A stretch of 61,915 bases of DNA. It comes from Phocaeicola paurosaccharolyticus JCM 15092 (GTDB lineage Bacteria > Bacteroidota > Bacteroidia > Bacteroidales > Bacteroidaceae). Positions 9,061 through 17,819 of the stretch are shown piece by piece (within the stretch, counting starts at the first letter, position 1; each line of letters opens with the position of its first letter). The stretch spans positions 1-61,915 of the forward strand of contig NZ_BAJR01000021.1 in NCBI RefSeq assembly GCF_000613805.1, read 5' to 3'. The position numbers and the translations under genes were made by a program. Below the pieces are notes generated by a model, which saw only the letters and a list, made by a program, of their open reading frames with translations, did no database searches and was not told the DNA's origin.

Positions 9061-9596
9061 TAGAAATAAGGAGAATATATAGTTGTGATGAAGAATATTG
9101 CTTTGTTGAATCACTCCTTGAGTCTGCTTTCCCCATTGATGAGAGAAGAGACCGAGATTGTCAGAGAAGCTATACAGATGTAAAAAGCAACTTTAAGGCA
9201 AATATCATTACTAGCGATGGAGTTCCTATAGGATTGATAAATTATTGGGATTTAGGCTTTGTATACTACATTGAACATTTTGCTATACAATCTTTATTCA
9301 GGAATCGTGGGTTTGGTGAGGGCACCATTGAACAGATTAAGAGAGAACTTTCAGACAAACCGATAATTCTTGAGGTTGAGATTCCGATCGGTGACATTGA
9401 GAAGAGACGGGTAAACTTCTATAAAAGGAATGGTTTTAAGCTGAATAATATAGAATATAAACAGCCACCATATAGAGAAGGTGGCTGCTGTATTAATATG
9501 AATATAATGTCGTATAACTGGAATTCAGAACTTAATGTTTCCGAAGTTATAAATGAACTATATAGTCAGGTATACAACTTTACTAAAGTTTCCTGA
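9057..9596 (+). CDS. GNAT family N-acetyltransferase
   Basis: A 179-residue acyl-CoA-dependent acetyltransferase. The core includes YIEHFAIQSLFRNRGFGEGTIE near residues 62-85, where RNRGFGEG is the acetyl-CoA-binding signature of motif A. FYKRNGFKLN near residue 120 is the usual C-terminal motif. The acceptor substrate is unknown. The gene overlaps the M64 peptidase stop by 4 bases, so translation is probably coupled. Its end overlaps the end of the convergent MATE gene by 14 bases. Confidence 0.85.
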   Translation: MIEIRRIYSCDEEYCFVESLLESAFPIDERRDRDCQRSYTDVKSNFKANIITSDGVPIGLINYWDLGFVYYIEHFAIQSLFRNRGFGEGTIEQIKRELSDKPIILEVEIPIGDIEKRRVNFYKRNGFKLNNIEYKQPPYREGGCCINMNIMSYNWNSELNVSEVINELYSQVYNFTKVS

Positions 9597-10922
9597 CACT
9601 CAATTTAAATCGTAAGTAATACATAATTCCTGCGCTTGTAAGTCCGAATGGGAAAGCCATCCATATTCCGACAAGTCCCCAGTTGAGTATAAATGCAAAG
9701 AAATATCCTACAGGTAGTGATATTAGGAAGTATGCTATGAAAGCATACAACATTATAGGTTTTACATCTGCAATACCTCTAAGTGCATTGGCGTAATTGC
9801 ATTGCAGGCCATCTCCAAACTGATAAATCAGCATAGGTATTACAAGTTGTGCAACTAATATTCCTACTTCCAAATTATCAGTGAAAAGAGCACCCAATTC
9901 ATTTCTGAGTATGAATATTGGCAAGCATGAAGTTATTGATAAAACCATTATTATATGGAAACCGGCACTTGATGTGTGCTTTACTGAATCTATGTCATTC
10001 TGGCCCTTGAAGTTGCTTACGCGAATAGCTACAGCTGCTCCCATCCCATAGTATATCATGAAACATAGCTGTGATACAGTAAGCATTATCTGATGAGCTG
10101 CAAGTGCCATAGTACCTATCCATCCCACCATTATAGTGCTTAGGCTAAATGATGCTGTCTCCATACCCATCTGTAGAGCTATAGGCCATCCAAAACGGTT
10201 GAGTTTTATAAATTCTCTCTTGTTAATAATACTCTCTTTGAAACCTTCACGATAGCAGTGGTATTTCTTAGCTTTAAAGAATACAATAGCAAAGACAATA
10301 ACCATAACTATTCTTGATATCAGGTAGATAGTCCTGCACCTACAAGCCCCATTTCAGGAGCCCCAAATTTTCCATATATCAGTATGTAGTTACCAAAAAT
10401 ATTGAGAGCATTGCCTCCAATAAGTATCCACATAGATACATTTGTATCTGTTATGCCATCTGCAAACTGCTTGAATCCATTGAAGAGCATTACGAATACT
10501 AGGGAAATCAGTAGTATTATGTAGTATGGTCGAATTATGGGAATTAGTTCTTTAGGCTGTCCCATTTTATCGAGTGATATGTATACTATCAACATTATAA
10601 ATGTAAGAAGCAGTGCTATTAATGTGTTTGCAAAAAGACTGTTTTTCAAGCTGCTGCCTACCTCTGTCACCTCTCCTTTTCCATATAGGTCACCAACAAT
10701 AGGAGTGAGGCCGTATGAGAATCCCATTGCAAAGATTATTGCCAGGGTGAAAACATTATTCACAAAACTGGCTGCTGCTAGTTCTGTAGTACTATGGTGC
10801 CCTATCATCAGTGTATCGGCAAAGCCAAGAACTATCATGCCTATTTGGCCTATAATAATTGGAATACCTACAGTAAAAAGAGACCTATAATATTTTGAAT
10901 AGTTTTTCAGTGAGAAATTCAT
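9583..10922 (-). pseudogene. MATE family efflux transporter, split by a frameshift
   Basis: Together the two pieces encode a full-length (about 446 residue) multidrug and toxin extrusion transporter, an inner-membrane antiporter with 12 helices. The N-terminal part (10922 to 10320) ends GLVGAGLST then a stop. The C-terminal part resumes in another frame with ISRIVMVIVFAIVFFKAKK. Adding one base next to the ACC at about 10322-10324 restores LSTLISRIV, as expected for this family. No residue is otherwise missing. This is either a sequencing error or a very recent inactivating deletion. It is the last gene of a three-gene operon, and its ATG overlaps the M16 peptidase stop by 4 bases. Confidence 0.85.
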
Positions 10923-12157
10923 TTTTTTGCCTTATAGTATAGTGTAGAGCTATTATTTGGAGTAAAAGTCTTTTTCGCTACCATCTGGATATGATCAGCA
11001 TCAACACTACGATATTTTTCAACCTCATTATTAATATCTTCTGCATTACCAAGAAGTTCAAAGAAAGCAAGATTTGTTGCTACATTAAGATAGTTCATGT
11101 TACTGAATATCTGCTCGCTTTCATATTTGTTTTTAACCTTATCAAGCTCATTCAGAGGTAGCTCGCTGTTTTTTATAGCTTCAAGTTCTTCCCAAATAGC
11201 TTTCTCTGCATCCTTTAGAGAGATACTTGGAACAGGTTTGCCTGATATATGGAATAACCCCTCTTCAACACTCCCTGAAATGTATGCATCAATATTACTG
11301 AAGAACTTTTTCTCCTGAACAAGATTTTGAATGAAGCGGCTTGAACGTCCATTGCTTAGCAGGTCGCTCAACATGTCGTAAGCATAATAATTCCTATCCT
11401 TTCTGTTGCTCATGTGGAAAGCCATATATATAGCATCAACAGGAACATTGCGTTCAACTGTCTCTCTTCTCTCCTGCAACTGCTCCGGTTCTTTAATAAG
11501 ATTACGTTTTATCACATCTCTTCTCTGAATAGGACCGAACCATTTCTCTGCCATTGCTATTGTCTCTTCGAAGGAGATATTGCCTGTCACTGCGAGAATG
11601 GCATTATTGGGTGCATAGTGGCTAAAGAAGAAGGAACGTACATCCTCCATGGTAGCATTTTCTATATGACTGATTTCCTTACCAATAGTTGGCCATTTGT
11701 ATGGATGTACTTTGTAGGCCATATTTCTTACGATATGCGATGTATCACCATAAGGCTGGTTGAGGTTTCTCTGCTTAAATTCTTCTATAACAACCTGTCT
11801 TTGTACTTCCAGACTCTTTTCGTTGAAGTCTAATGAAAGCATACGGTCACTCTCAAGCCAAAATGCAGTCTCCACATTCTGAAGTGGCAGAGTTATGTAA
11901 TAGTTTGTGATATCATTGTTTGTCCAAGCATTATTCTCACCTCCAGCATTTTGGACATGAGTGTCATAATCGGGTATATTAACAGAACCTCCGAACATGA
12001 GATGCTCAAAGAGATGTGCAAAGCCGGTATGATTCTCATCTTCATCTTTAGCACCTACATCATATAGAATGTTCAAGGCAACCATCTGTGTTGTCTTGTC
12101 TTGTGAGTGTACTATGCGAAGACCATTGTCAAGAGTATGTTTGTTAACTTGTATCAT
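10919..12157 (-). CDS. M16 family zinc metallopeptidase
   Basis: A 412-residue member of the pitrilysin/insulinase family. The inverted zinc motif HLFEH is at residues 48-52 (His48, Glu51 and His52), and a further Glu ligand is expected some 75 residues later. The single-polypeptide length corresponds to a half-size, two-domain M16B/M16C enzyme like those that act as dimers. There is no signal peptide, so it probably acts in the cytoplasm. It overlaps the cyclophilin gene upstream and the MATE gene downstream by 4 bases each, indicating translational coupling. The substrate is unknown. Confidence 0.92.
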   Translation of the reverse strand: MIQVNKHTLDNGLRIVHSQDKTTQMVALNILYDVGAKDEDENHTGFAHLFEHLMFGGSVNIPDYDTHVQNAGGENNAWTNNDITNYYITLPLQNVETAFWLESDRMLSLDFNEKSLEVQRQVVIEEFKQRNLNQPYGDTSHIVRNMAYKVHPYKWPTIGKEISHIENATMEDVRSFFFSHYAPNNAILAVTGNISFEETIAMAEKWFGPIQRRDVIKRNLIKEPEQLQERRETVERNVPVDAIYMAFHMSNRKDRNYYAYDMLSDLLSNGRSSRFIQNLVQEKKFFSNIDAYISGSVEEGLFHISGKPVPSISLKDAEKAIWEELEAIKNSELPLNELDKVKNKYESEQIFSNMNYLNVATNLAFFELLGNAEDINNEVEKYRSVDADHIQMVAKKTFTPNNSSTLYYKAKK

Positions 12158-12999
12158 TCTACAACTGTTGCTTTCAGTATTCTGATATCATTAGTAGGGC
12201 GATCAGCTCTGCCTGTCTTGCTATTCTCAATTTTTTCTATAGTGTCCATTCCCTCAATAACCTCTCCGAATACAGTGTATGCTCCGTCAAGATGTGGTGT
12301 ACCTCCTATAGTAGTATATGCATCAATCTGTTTCTTTGTGAACTTGAATGGTCCCTCCTCCATAGCCATTGCACTAGCCTGAGACTCTAAAGTATCCTGA
12401 AGTTCGAGAAGCCCTTCATTATCTCCGGCTTTTCTCATCTTGTATATCTCCTTCATATGCTTTTGTGCAAGTGAGTTGAATATATTCTCTTCACGCTGCT
12501 CATTTATCTGGTTCTCCATATCAAGCAGTTTTGGCTCGGTGAACTTCCTTCCGGTTACGATATAGAACTGGCATCCAGATGAAGCCTTTTCAGGATTCAC
12601 CTCATCTCCTTGACGTGCAGCAGCTAAAGCTCCTTTTTTGTGAAAAAGTTCATTGTTGAATTCAGCAGGTATAGTGTAACCTACATCTCCGGCCCCTAAA
12701 GTCGCAGTATCTGAAGCATTTTTGCTCTTAGGATCACCAGCCTGTACCATAAACTGTTTGATTACTCTATGGAATAGAGTACTGTCATACATACCCTCTT
12801 TTACCAGTTTGATAAAATTCTCCTTATGTTTAGGAGTCTCGTTATAAAGTGCTACGGTAAAGTCACCAACATTTGTTTCGAACTTTACAATGGTTTGGTT
12901 TTCTGAGCTCATATTTTTTGAATTGTTTTTCGTACTAGCACCACATGAGGTGATAGCAGCGATTATTATACAAATAATTAAAAATCTGCTTGCTTTCAT
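12154..12999 (-). CDS. Cyclophilin-type peptidyl-prolyl isomerase lipoprotein
   Basis: A 281-residue exported lipoprotein. The N-terminus has a hydrophobic stretch ending in the lipobox ITSC, so Cys19 should be lipidated. The cyclophilin fold begins near residue 35 (VKFETNVGDFTVALYNETP) and includes FHRVIKQFMVQAGDP and HLDGAYTVFGEVIEGMD. Between the GCQFYIVTG segment and that last block there is an insert of about 85 charged residues (roughly 153-235), rich in Glu, Lys and Met, that ordinary cyclophilins lack. It should catalyse prolyl cis-trans isomerisation in the periplasm. It leads a three-gene operon with the M16 peptidase and the MATE transporter. Confidence 0.9.
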   Translation of the reverse strand: MKASRFLIICIIIAAITSCGASTKNNSKNMSSENQTIVKFETNVGDFTVALYNETPKHKENFIKLVKEGMYDSTLFHRVIKQFMVQAGDPKSKNASDTATLGAGDVGYTIPAEFNNELFHKKGALAAARQGDEVNPEKASSGCQFYIVTGRKFTEPKLLDMENQINEQREENIFNSLAQKHMKEIYKMRKAGDNEGLLELQDTLESQASAMAMEEGPFKFTKKQIDAYTTIGGTPHLDGAYTVFGEVIEGMDTIEKIENSKTGRADRPTNDIRILKATVVE

Positions 13000-13020
13000 A
13001 GCTTGTTGATTTTAAGTAGA

Positions 13021-13050
13021 CAAAAATACTAATTAATAGTGTAAAAACAA
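13021..13050 (-). promoter_or_regulatory. Promoter of the cyclophilin-M16-MATE operon
   Basis: On the minus strand TTG (13050-13048), 19 bases, then TATTTTTG (13028-13021) fits the Bacteroidetes consensus. The predicted start of transcription is near 13014, just before the ATG ending at 12999. Confidence 0.7.
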
Positions 13051-13116
13051 TTATGGAAAGGCCCAGTTCTTAAAAGAAAACTGAGATACAAGCAGCTATG
13101 TATGCTCTATTTTGTT

Positions 13117-13124
13117 TACATTTG
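13117..13124 (+). promoter_or_regulatory. Promoter -7 element for the tamB-tamA operon
   Basis: TACATTTG matches TAnnTTTG and lies 21 bases before the tamB ATG. It diverges from the cyclophilin operon promoter about 70 bases away. No convincing -33 TTG was found. Confidence 0.5.
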
Positions 13125-13145
13125 CATAAATGATTATCTGACAGA

Positions 13146-16100
13146 ATGAAGAAAAAGTATATACGTTGGATTTTATGGATAGCTGCATCGCCATTCATCT
13201 TATTCATTATTCTATGTGTACTTATCTATTTGCCACCTATACAGAATTATTTAGTAGATAAGACAGCGGAAATAGCATCCGAAAAGACTAAGATGAATAT
13301 TTCTGTAGGTCATGTCTCCCTGTCTTTCCCTTTGGATCTGGTGATGACCGACGTTAAGGCGACTTCGGCTGCTAGAGATACCTTGCTAGAGGTAGATAGG
13401 CTACAGGTAAAAGTGCAACTGTTTCCTTTGTTCAAAAAGAATATAGAGATAGACGCTGTCTCTATAAAAGATGCGTATATAAATAGCATGGAGATTATTC
13501 ATGGCATGACTGTAAAAGGTACTCTTGGAGAATTCTATCTAGCTAGCCATGGAATTAAACTTGATCCTGAGACTGCAGTACTCAATGATGTACTTCTTAA
13601 AAATTCCAAGATATCTCTCTGCATAACAGATACAACCTCTCAAGATACTGCAAAGAGTAAACCTTCGTATTGGAAATTTAAGCTCAAGAAAATCGATGTA
13701 CAAAATGTAGATTTTGAATTCAGCTCACCGCTTCAGAATACTCACTTGAAGGCTTATCTTAAGAAAAGTGCTATGAGAAACGGGTATATAGACCTTCATA
13801 AACAGCTATACTCGATACAGACACTATATGTTGATAATGGAAATCTCCGTTTTAATGATATCAAAAAAAATGTGGCAGACACGGCTGCTGTTAAATTTGG
13901 GGGAATTGATCCGACCGATATAAGGTTGGCAGATATAAATATTCAATTAGATTCTCTCTTCTATCGTGGCAGCAACATAAAGGCTAACTTAAGGAAGGTC
14001 TCCTTTAAAGAGACCAACTCAAGGTTTAGTCTAATATCAATGAGGGGAAGGATAAAGTCTGATGATAAGGTTATTGATATTCCTGAACTAGAGATTAATA
14101 CCAGCGATTCTTATCTAAATATGCGTGCCTCCATTGATTGGGATGCTTTTGAAAATTACAATCCGGGTAAAGCATCTTGCCGTTTGATGGCTGAGATAGG
14201 TAAGCCCGATATGATAAGGATGATGGGTGGAGCTGATAAGGAATTCATAAAGAAATATCCATCTATGCCTTTAAAGATTATGGCTGGAGTGGATGGAAAC
14301 ATGAAGAGCCTGAACATAACTTCATTCCATGCTCTCATACCAAATTCCTTCGATTTATTGATGAAGGGTAATATCAACAATGCTATTAACGATAGAAAAA
14401 GAAATGGGAAAATTACTCTAAATGCAAAGAGTGATAATATAGATTTTCTGGCACCTTTTGCAGGAGGTATGGTAATACCTTCGGGAACAAGTCTTGACGG
14501 AACGTTCATACTGAAGGGGACATCTGTAGATACAGATATGCTTTTGAAACAGTTTAATTCTAAAATAGTAACCGATTCAATATTCGGAACCGCTGAAATA
14601 AATGAAGAATTACCTAAGATAAAAGGTTTTGAAGTGCAGAATACTCTGCGTATGCTGGCTTCTATGGATTGGAAAAAGGAGAGCTATGAGTTTGACCTTT
14701 CTGCTAATGAGTTTGACATTCATAAGTTTTTTCCTGTTGACTCAATGTATACTTTCACTGCAAATGCTTATGCAAAAGGTCAAGGATTCGATATGTTCTC
14801 TAAGAAGACATCTTTGTTTGCCAATGCATCTGTTAAGAAGTTCAATTATGGCTCTTATAATTTAGGAGGATTGATCTTTGATGCTTCTCTAGCCGAAAAT
14901 AAGGTTGAAGCAAAGGCTTCTATTGATAATGCAGTAATGGATGTAGCTACAGATCTATCGGGAATACTTCAAAAGAAGAGGATATATATGGATCTCGATG
15001 CAAATGTAAGACGTCTTGATTGGCAGAAGTTGAACATGGTTGATGTGCGTTTGCAGACATCACAGAATGTAAGGCTCTCTTTTGATACAAATCTGGACAA
15101 GAACCTTACTTTTGACGCATCGATGACAAATACTTATGTAATTGCACCTAAAAGGACATTCAAGCCAAAAGACCTATACTTGGGTATGAAGACTACCGCT
15201 GATTCTACTCATGCTTATGCTAGAGCCGGTGACTTGGACTTCTCTATATCTTGTAGGGATAATATTAACAAGTTGTCTGGTAGCGTTACAATGTTTTTCG
15301 ACAAACTATTGAAGCAGTGGGAAGATAAGCACATAGACCAAGAGGCTTTAAAGAAATATCTGCCTTATGTATGTATGACTATATCCGCTGGTAAGGACAA
15401 TCCTCTGTACAACTATCTTGCAATGAATAATATTGCTTTCAACAAGCTTTATATGGATATTGACTCTTCACCGGAAGAAGGTATAAACGGATCTTCATAT
15501 CTATATGGATTGCATAATGACAGTCTAACACTTGATACAATATATCTGGATATAGAACAAGATGCCGAAGGACTTAAATTCTATAGCGGTGTGACCAGTG
15601 TTGCCCGAAAGAGCCAGGATGCTTTTGATGTCTCACTTGAGGGCTCTTTTGGAGCTAATAAGGCACAGCTTCTGGTAGAATATCTTAATGGGAAGAAGGA
15701 ACAAGGTGTATATTTGGGAGTGATGGCCGATCTATATAAACATGGAATAAACCTCCATTTCTATCCTGAACATCCTACAATAGTATATAGGTCATTCAAC
15801 CTTAATCCAGACAACTATGTTTTCCTTGGCAATAAAGGTGAAGTAAATGCTAATGTGCAACTTGTTGATGAAAAAGGAAGTGGATTGAACTTCTTTACAA
15901 GTAACAATGACTCAACAGCATTGCAGGATATGACTCTTGAACTTTCGAATATTAATCTAGATGAGTTTAGAAGAGTTCTCCCTTATATGCCTAATATGCA
16001 AGGTAAGCTTGCCGGTGATTTACACTACATAAAGACTAAAGAGCACACTACAGTAAGTAGTACTATGCAATTGAACCAGTTTGTTTTTGAAAAGAGCCCT

Positions 16101-17819
16101 TTGGGCAATTGGGAGATGAATGGTGTATACATGCCTGGTGATAATAATGATCATCATATTGATGGCTTTATAACAAAAGATGGCGTTGAGGTGATGAAGA
16201 TTAACGGTATGTACCTCAGAGGTGAGGAAAATAAGGGTAGTGTAAATGCCACGGTTGATCTGGAGCATTTCCCTCTTGATGTAATCAATCCTTTTGTTCC
16301 TGATAATTCGCTAGAGTTTACCGGTGACTTCGATGGCACACTCTCTATGAAAGGAGATCCTTCGAAACCATTGTTTAATGGTAACTTAGCTATGGACTCT
16401 GTCTCAATGTTTATGCCTGAACTTTCTGCACGATTCCAATTTGATAACCGTCCGGTACAGATGGTTGACAGTAAGATGACATTCGACCAGTTCAAGATAT
16501 TCTCTAAGGGTAAGAATCCATTCATTATAGACGGATATGTGAATTTTGCTGATTTAAGTAAGATAAACATGAACTTAGGAATGCGTGCAAGGAATTACGA
16601 ACTAATCAATGCACCACGCACACGTAGGTCAATAGTCTATGGAAAGATGTATGTTGATTGCGATGCACGACTTCGAGGACCACTGCAGGAGTTGGTGATG
16701 AGGGGTAATATGAACATACTTGGGAAGACTAACTTCACATATATCATGAAGGATTCACCACTTACAGTGAACGATAGGCTGAATGATATGGTGAAATTCA
16801 TTAATTTCAAAGATACAACGGAAGTTCGTAAAACTACTCTGACACCGGTATCTATAAACGGAATGGATGTATCTATGACAATGCATATCGAGCAGGCTGT
16901 TCAGGCTAGGGTGGATCTTACTGCTGATGGATCAAACTATATGATGCTGGAAGGAGGTGGCGACCTGGCATTCCAATATACTCCTCAGGGAAATATGATA
17001 TTAAACGGACGCTATTCACTGATAAGTGGAGAGATGAAATATGAGATACCTGTGATTCCCCTGAAGACATTTTATATTCAGAATGGAAGCTATATAGAGT
17101 GGACAGGAAACCCAATGAATCCTACTATGAGTATCACTGCTACGGAGCCAATGAGATCAAATGTCTCTGAGAATGGGCAGAGTGGTCGTATGGTGACATT
17201 CAATGTGGGAGTAAACATCACAAACCAGCTTGAAAATCCAGGACTGGCATTTATCTTATCGGCAGCCGATGATGCAACTGTTCAGGAGCAACTAAACTCT
17301 ATGAGTCTTGAGGAGAGAGGAAAGCTTGCTGTTACAATGCTTGTCACAGGTATGTATATGGCAGAAGGAAACTCTACAGGAGGATTTAATGTTAACAATA
17401 CATTGAACTCGTTTCTACAAAGTGAGATATCGAATGTAGTTGGCAAGACTATGGATATAAATCTCGGTATGGAGACTGTTGATGATGGTGAGAGTGGCAA
17501 CAAACGAACAGATTATAACTTCCAGTTTGCTAAGAGATTCTGGAATAACCGATTTAGAATAGTCATTGGCGGAAAGGTATCTACCGGAAATAGTGCTCAA
17601 CAAGATGAGACATTCATAGATAATGTATCTATAGAATATCGTTTGGATAATAGTGGAACCAGATATGTCAGATTCTTCTATGATAAGAACTTCGATAGCA
17701 TACTTGAAGGTGAGATTACAGAGACCGGAGTAGGTATTGTCCTCAGGAAAAAGATGACTCGTCTGGGAGAACTGTTTATATTTAAAAGGAGGGAAGAAGA
17801 TGTCACAGAAAGTAAGTAA
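13146..17819 (+). CDS. tamB: TamB/AsmA-like translocation and assembly protein
   Basis: A 1557-residue envelope protein. A single N-terminal transmembrane helix (about residues 6-28) anchors it in the inner membrane. An AsmA-like start follows (ISVGHVSLSFPLDLVMTDV). The long middle consists of repeating beta-strands typical of the bridge-like TamB family, now linked to lipid transport and outer-membrane protein assembly between the membranes. The conserved C-terminal TamB domain (DUF490) covers roughly residues 1100-1540 and includes MVTFNVGVNITNQLENPG. The last 20 bases overlap the TamA-like gene, so the two are translationally coupled. The length is typical of Bacteroidetes TamB. Confidence 0.92.
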   Translation: MKKKYIRWILWIAASPFILFIILCVLIYLPPIQNYLVDKTAEIASEKTKMNISVGHVSLSFPLDLVMTDVKATSAARDTLLEVDRLQVKVQLFPLFKKNIEIDAVSIKDAYINSMEIIHGMTVKGTLGEFYLASHGIKLDPETAVLNDVLLKNSKISLCITDTTSQDTAKSKPSYWKFKLKKIDVQNVDFEFSSPLQNTHLKAYLKKSAMRNGYIDLHKQLYSIQTLYVDNGNLRFNDIKKNVADTAAVKFGGIDPTDIRLADINIQLDSLFYRGSNIKANLRKVSFKETNSRFSLISMRGRIKSDDKVIDIPELEINTSDSYLNMRASIDWDAFENYNPGKASCRLMAEIGKPDMIRMMGGADKEFIKKYPSMPLKIMAGVDGNMKSLNITSFHALIPNSFDLLMKGNINNAINDRKRNGKITLNAKSDNIDFLAPFAGGMVIPSGTSLDGTFILKGTSVDTDMLLKQFNSKIVTDSIFGTAEINEELPKIKGFEVQNTLRMLASMDWKKESYEFDLSANEFDIHKFFPVDSMYTFTANAYAKGQGFDMFSKKTSLFANASVKKFNYGSYNLGGLIFDASLAENKVEAKASIDNAVMDVATDLSGILQKKRIYMDLDANVRRLDWQKLNMVDVRLQTSQNVRLSFDTNLDKNLTFDASMTNTYVIAPKRTFKPKDLYLGMKTTADSTHAYARAGDLDFSISCRDNINKLSGSVTMFFDKLLKQWEDKHIDQEALKKYLPYVCMTISAGKDNPLYNYLAMNNIAFNKLYMDIDSSPEEGINGSSYLYGLHNDSLTLDTIYLDIEQDAEGLKFYSGVTSVARKSQDAFDVSLEGSFGANKAQLLVEYLNGKKEQGVYLGVMADLYKHGINLHFYPEHPTIVYRSFNLNPDNYVFLGNKGEVNANVQLVDEKGSGLNFFTSNNDSTALQDMTLELSNINLDEFRRVLPYMPNMQGKLAGDLHYIKTKEHTTVSSTMQLNQFVFEKSPLGNWEMNGVYMPGDNNDHHIDGFITKDGVEVMKINGMYLRGEENKGSVNATVDLEHFPLDVINPFVPDNSLEFTGDFDGTLSMKGDPSKPLFNGNLAMDSVSMFMPELSARFQFDNRPVQMVDSKMTFDQFKIFSKGKNPFIIDGYVNFADLSKINMNLGMRARNYELINAPRTRRSIVYGKMYVDCDARLRGPLQELVMRGNMNILGKTNFTYIMKDSPLTVNDRLNDMVKFINFKDTTEVRKTTLTPVSINGMDVSMTMHIEQAVQARVDLTADGSNYMMLEGGGDLAFQYTPQGNMILNGRYSLISGEMKYEIPVIPLKTFYIQNGSYIEWTGNPMNPTMSITATEPMRSNVSENGQSGRMVTFNVGVNITNQLENPGLAFILSAADDATVQEQLNSMSLEERGKLAVTMLVTGMYMAEGNSTGGFNVNNTLNSFLQSEISNVVGKTMDINLGMETVDDGESGNKRTDYNFQFAKRFWNNRFRIVIGGKVSTGNSAQQDETFIDNVSIEYRLDNSGTRYVRFFYDKNFDSILEGEITETGVGIVLRKKMTRLGELFIFKRREEDVTESK

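Noticed and set aside
9583..10922. Two separate half-size transporters
   Set aside because: The pieces are contiguous halves of one MATE protein and join exactly on adding one base.
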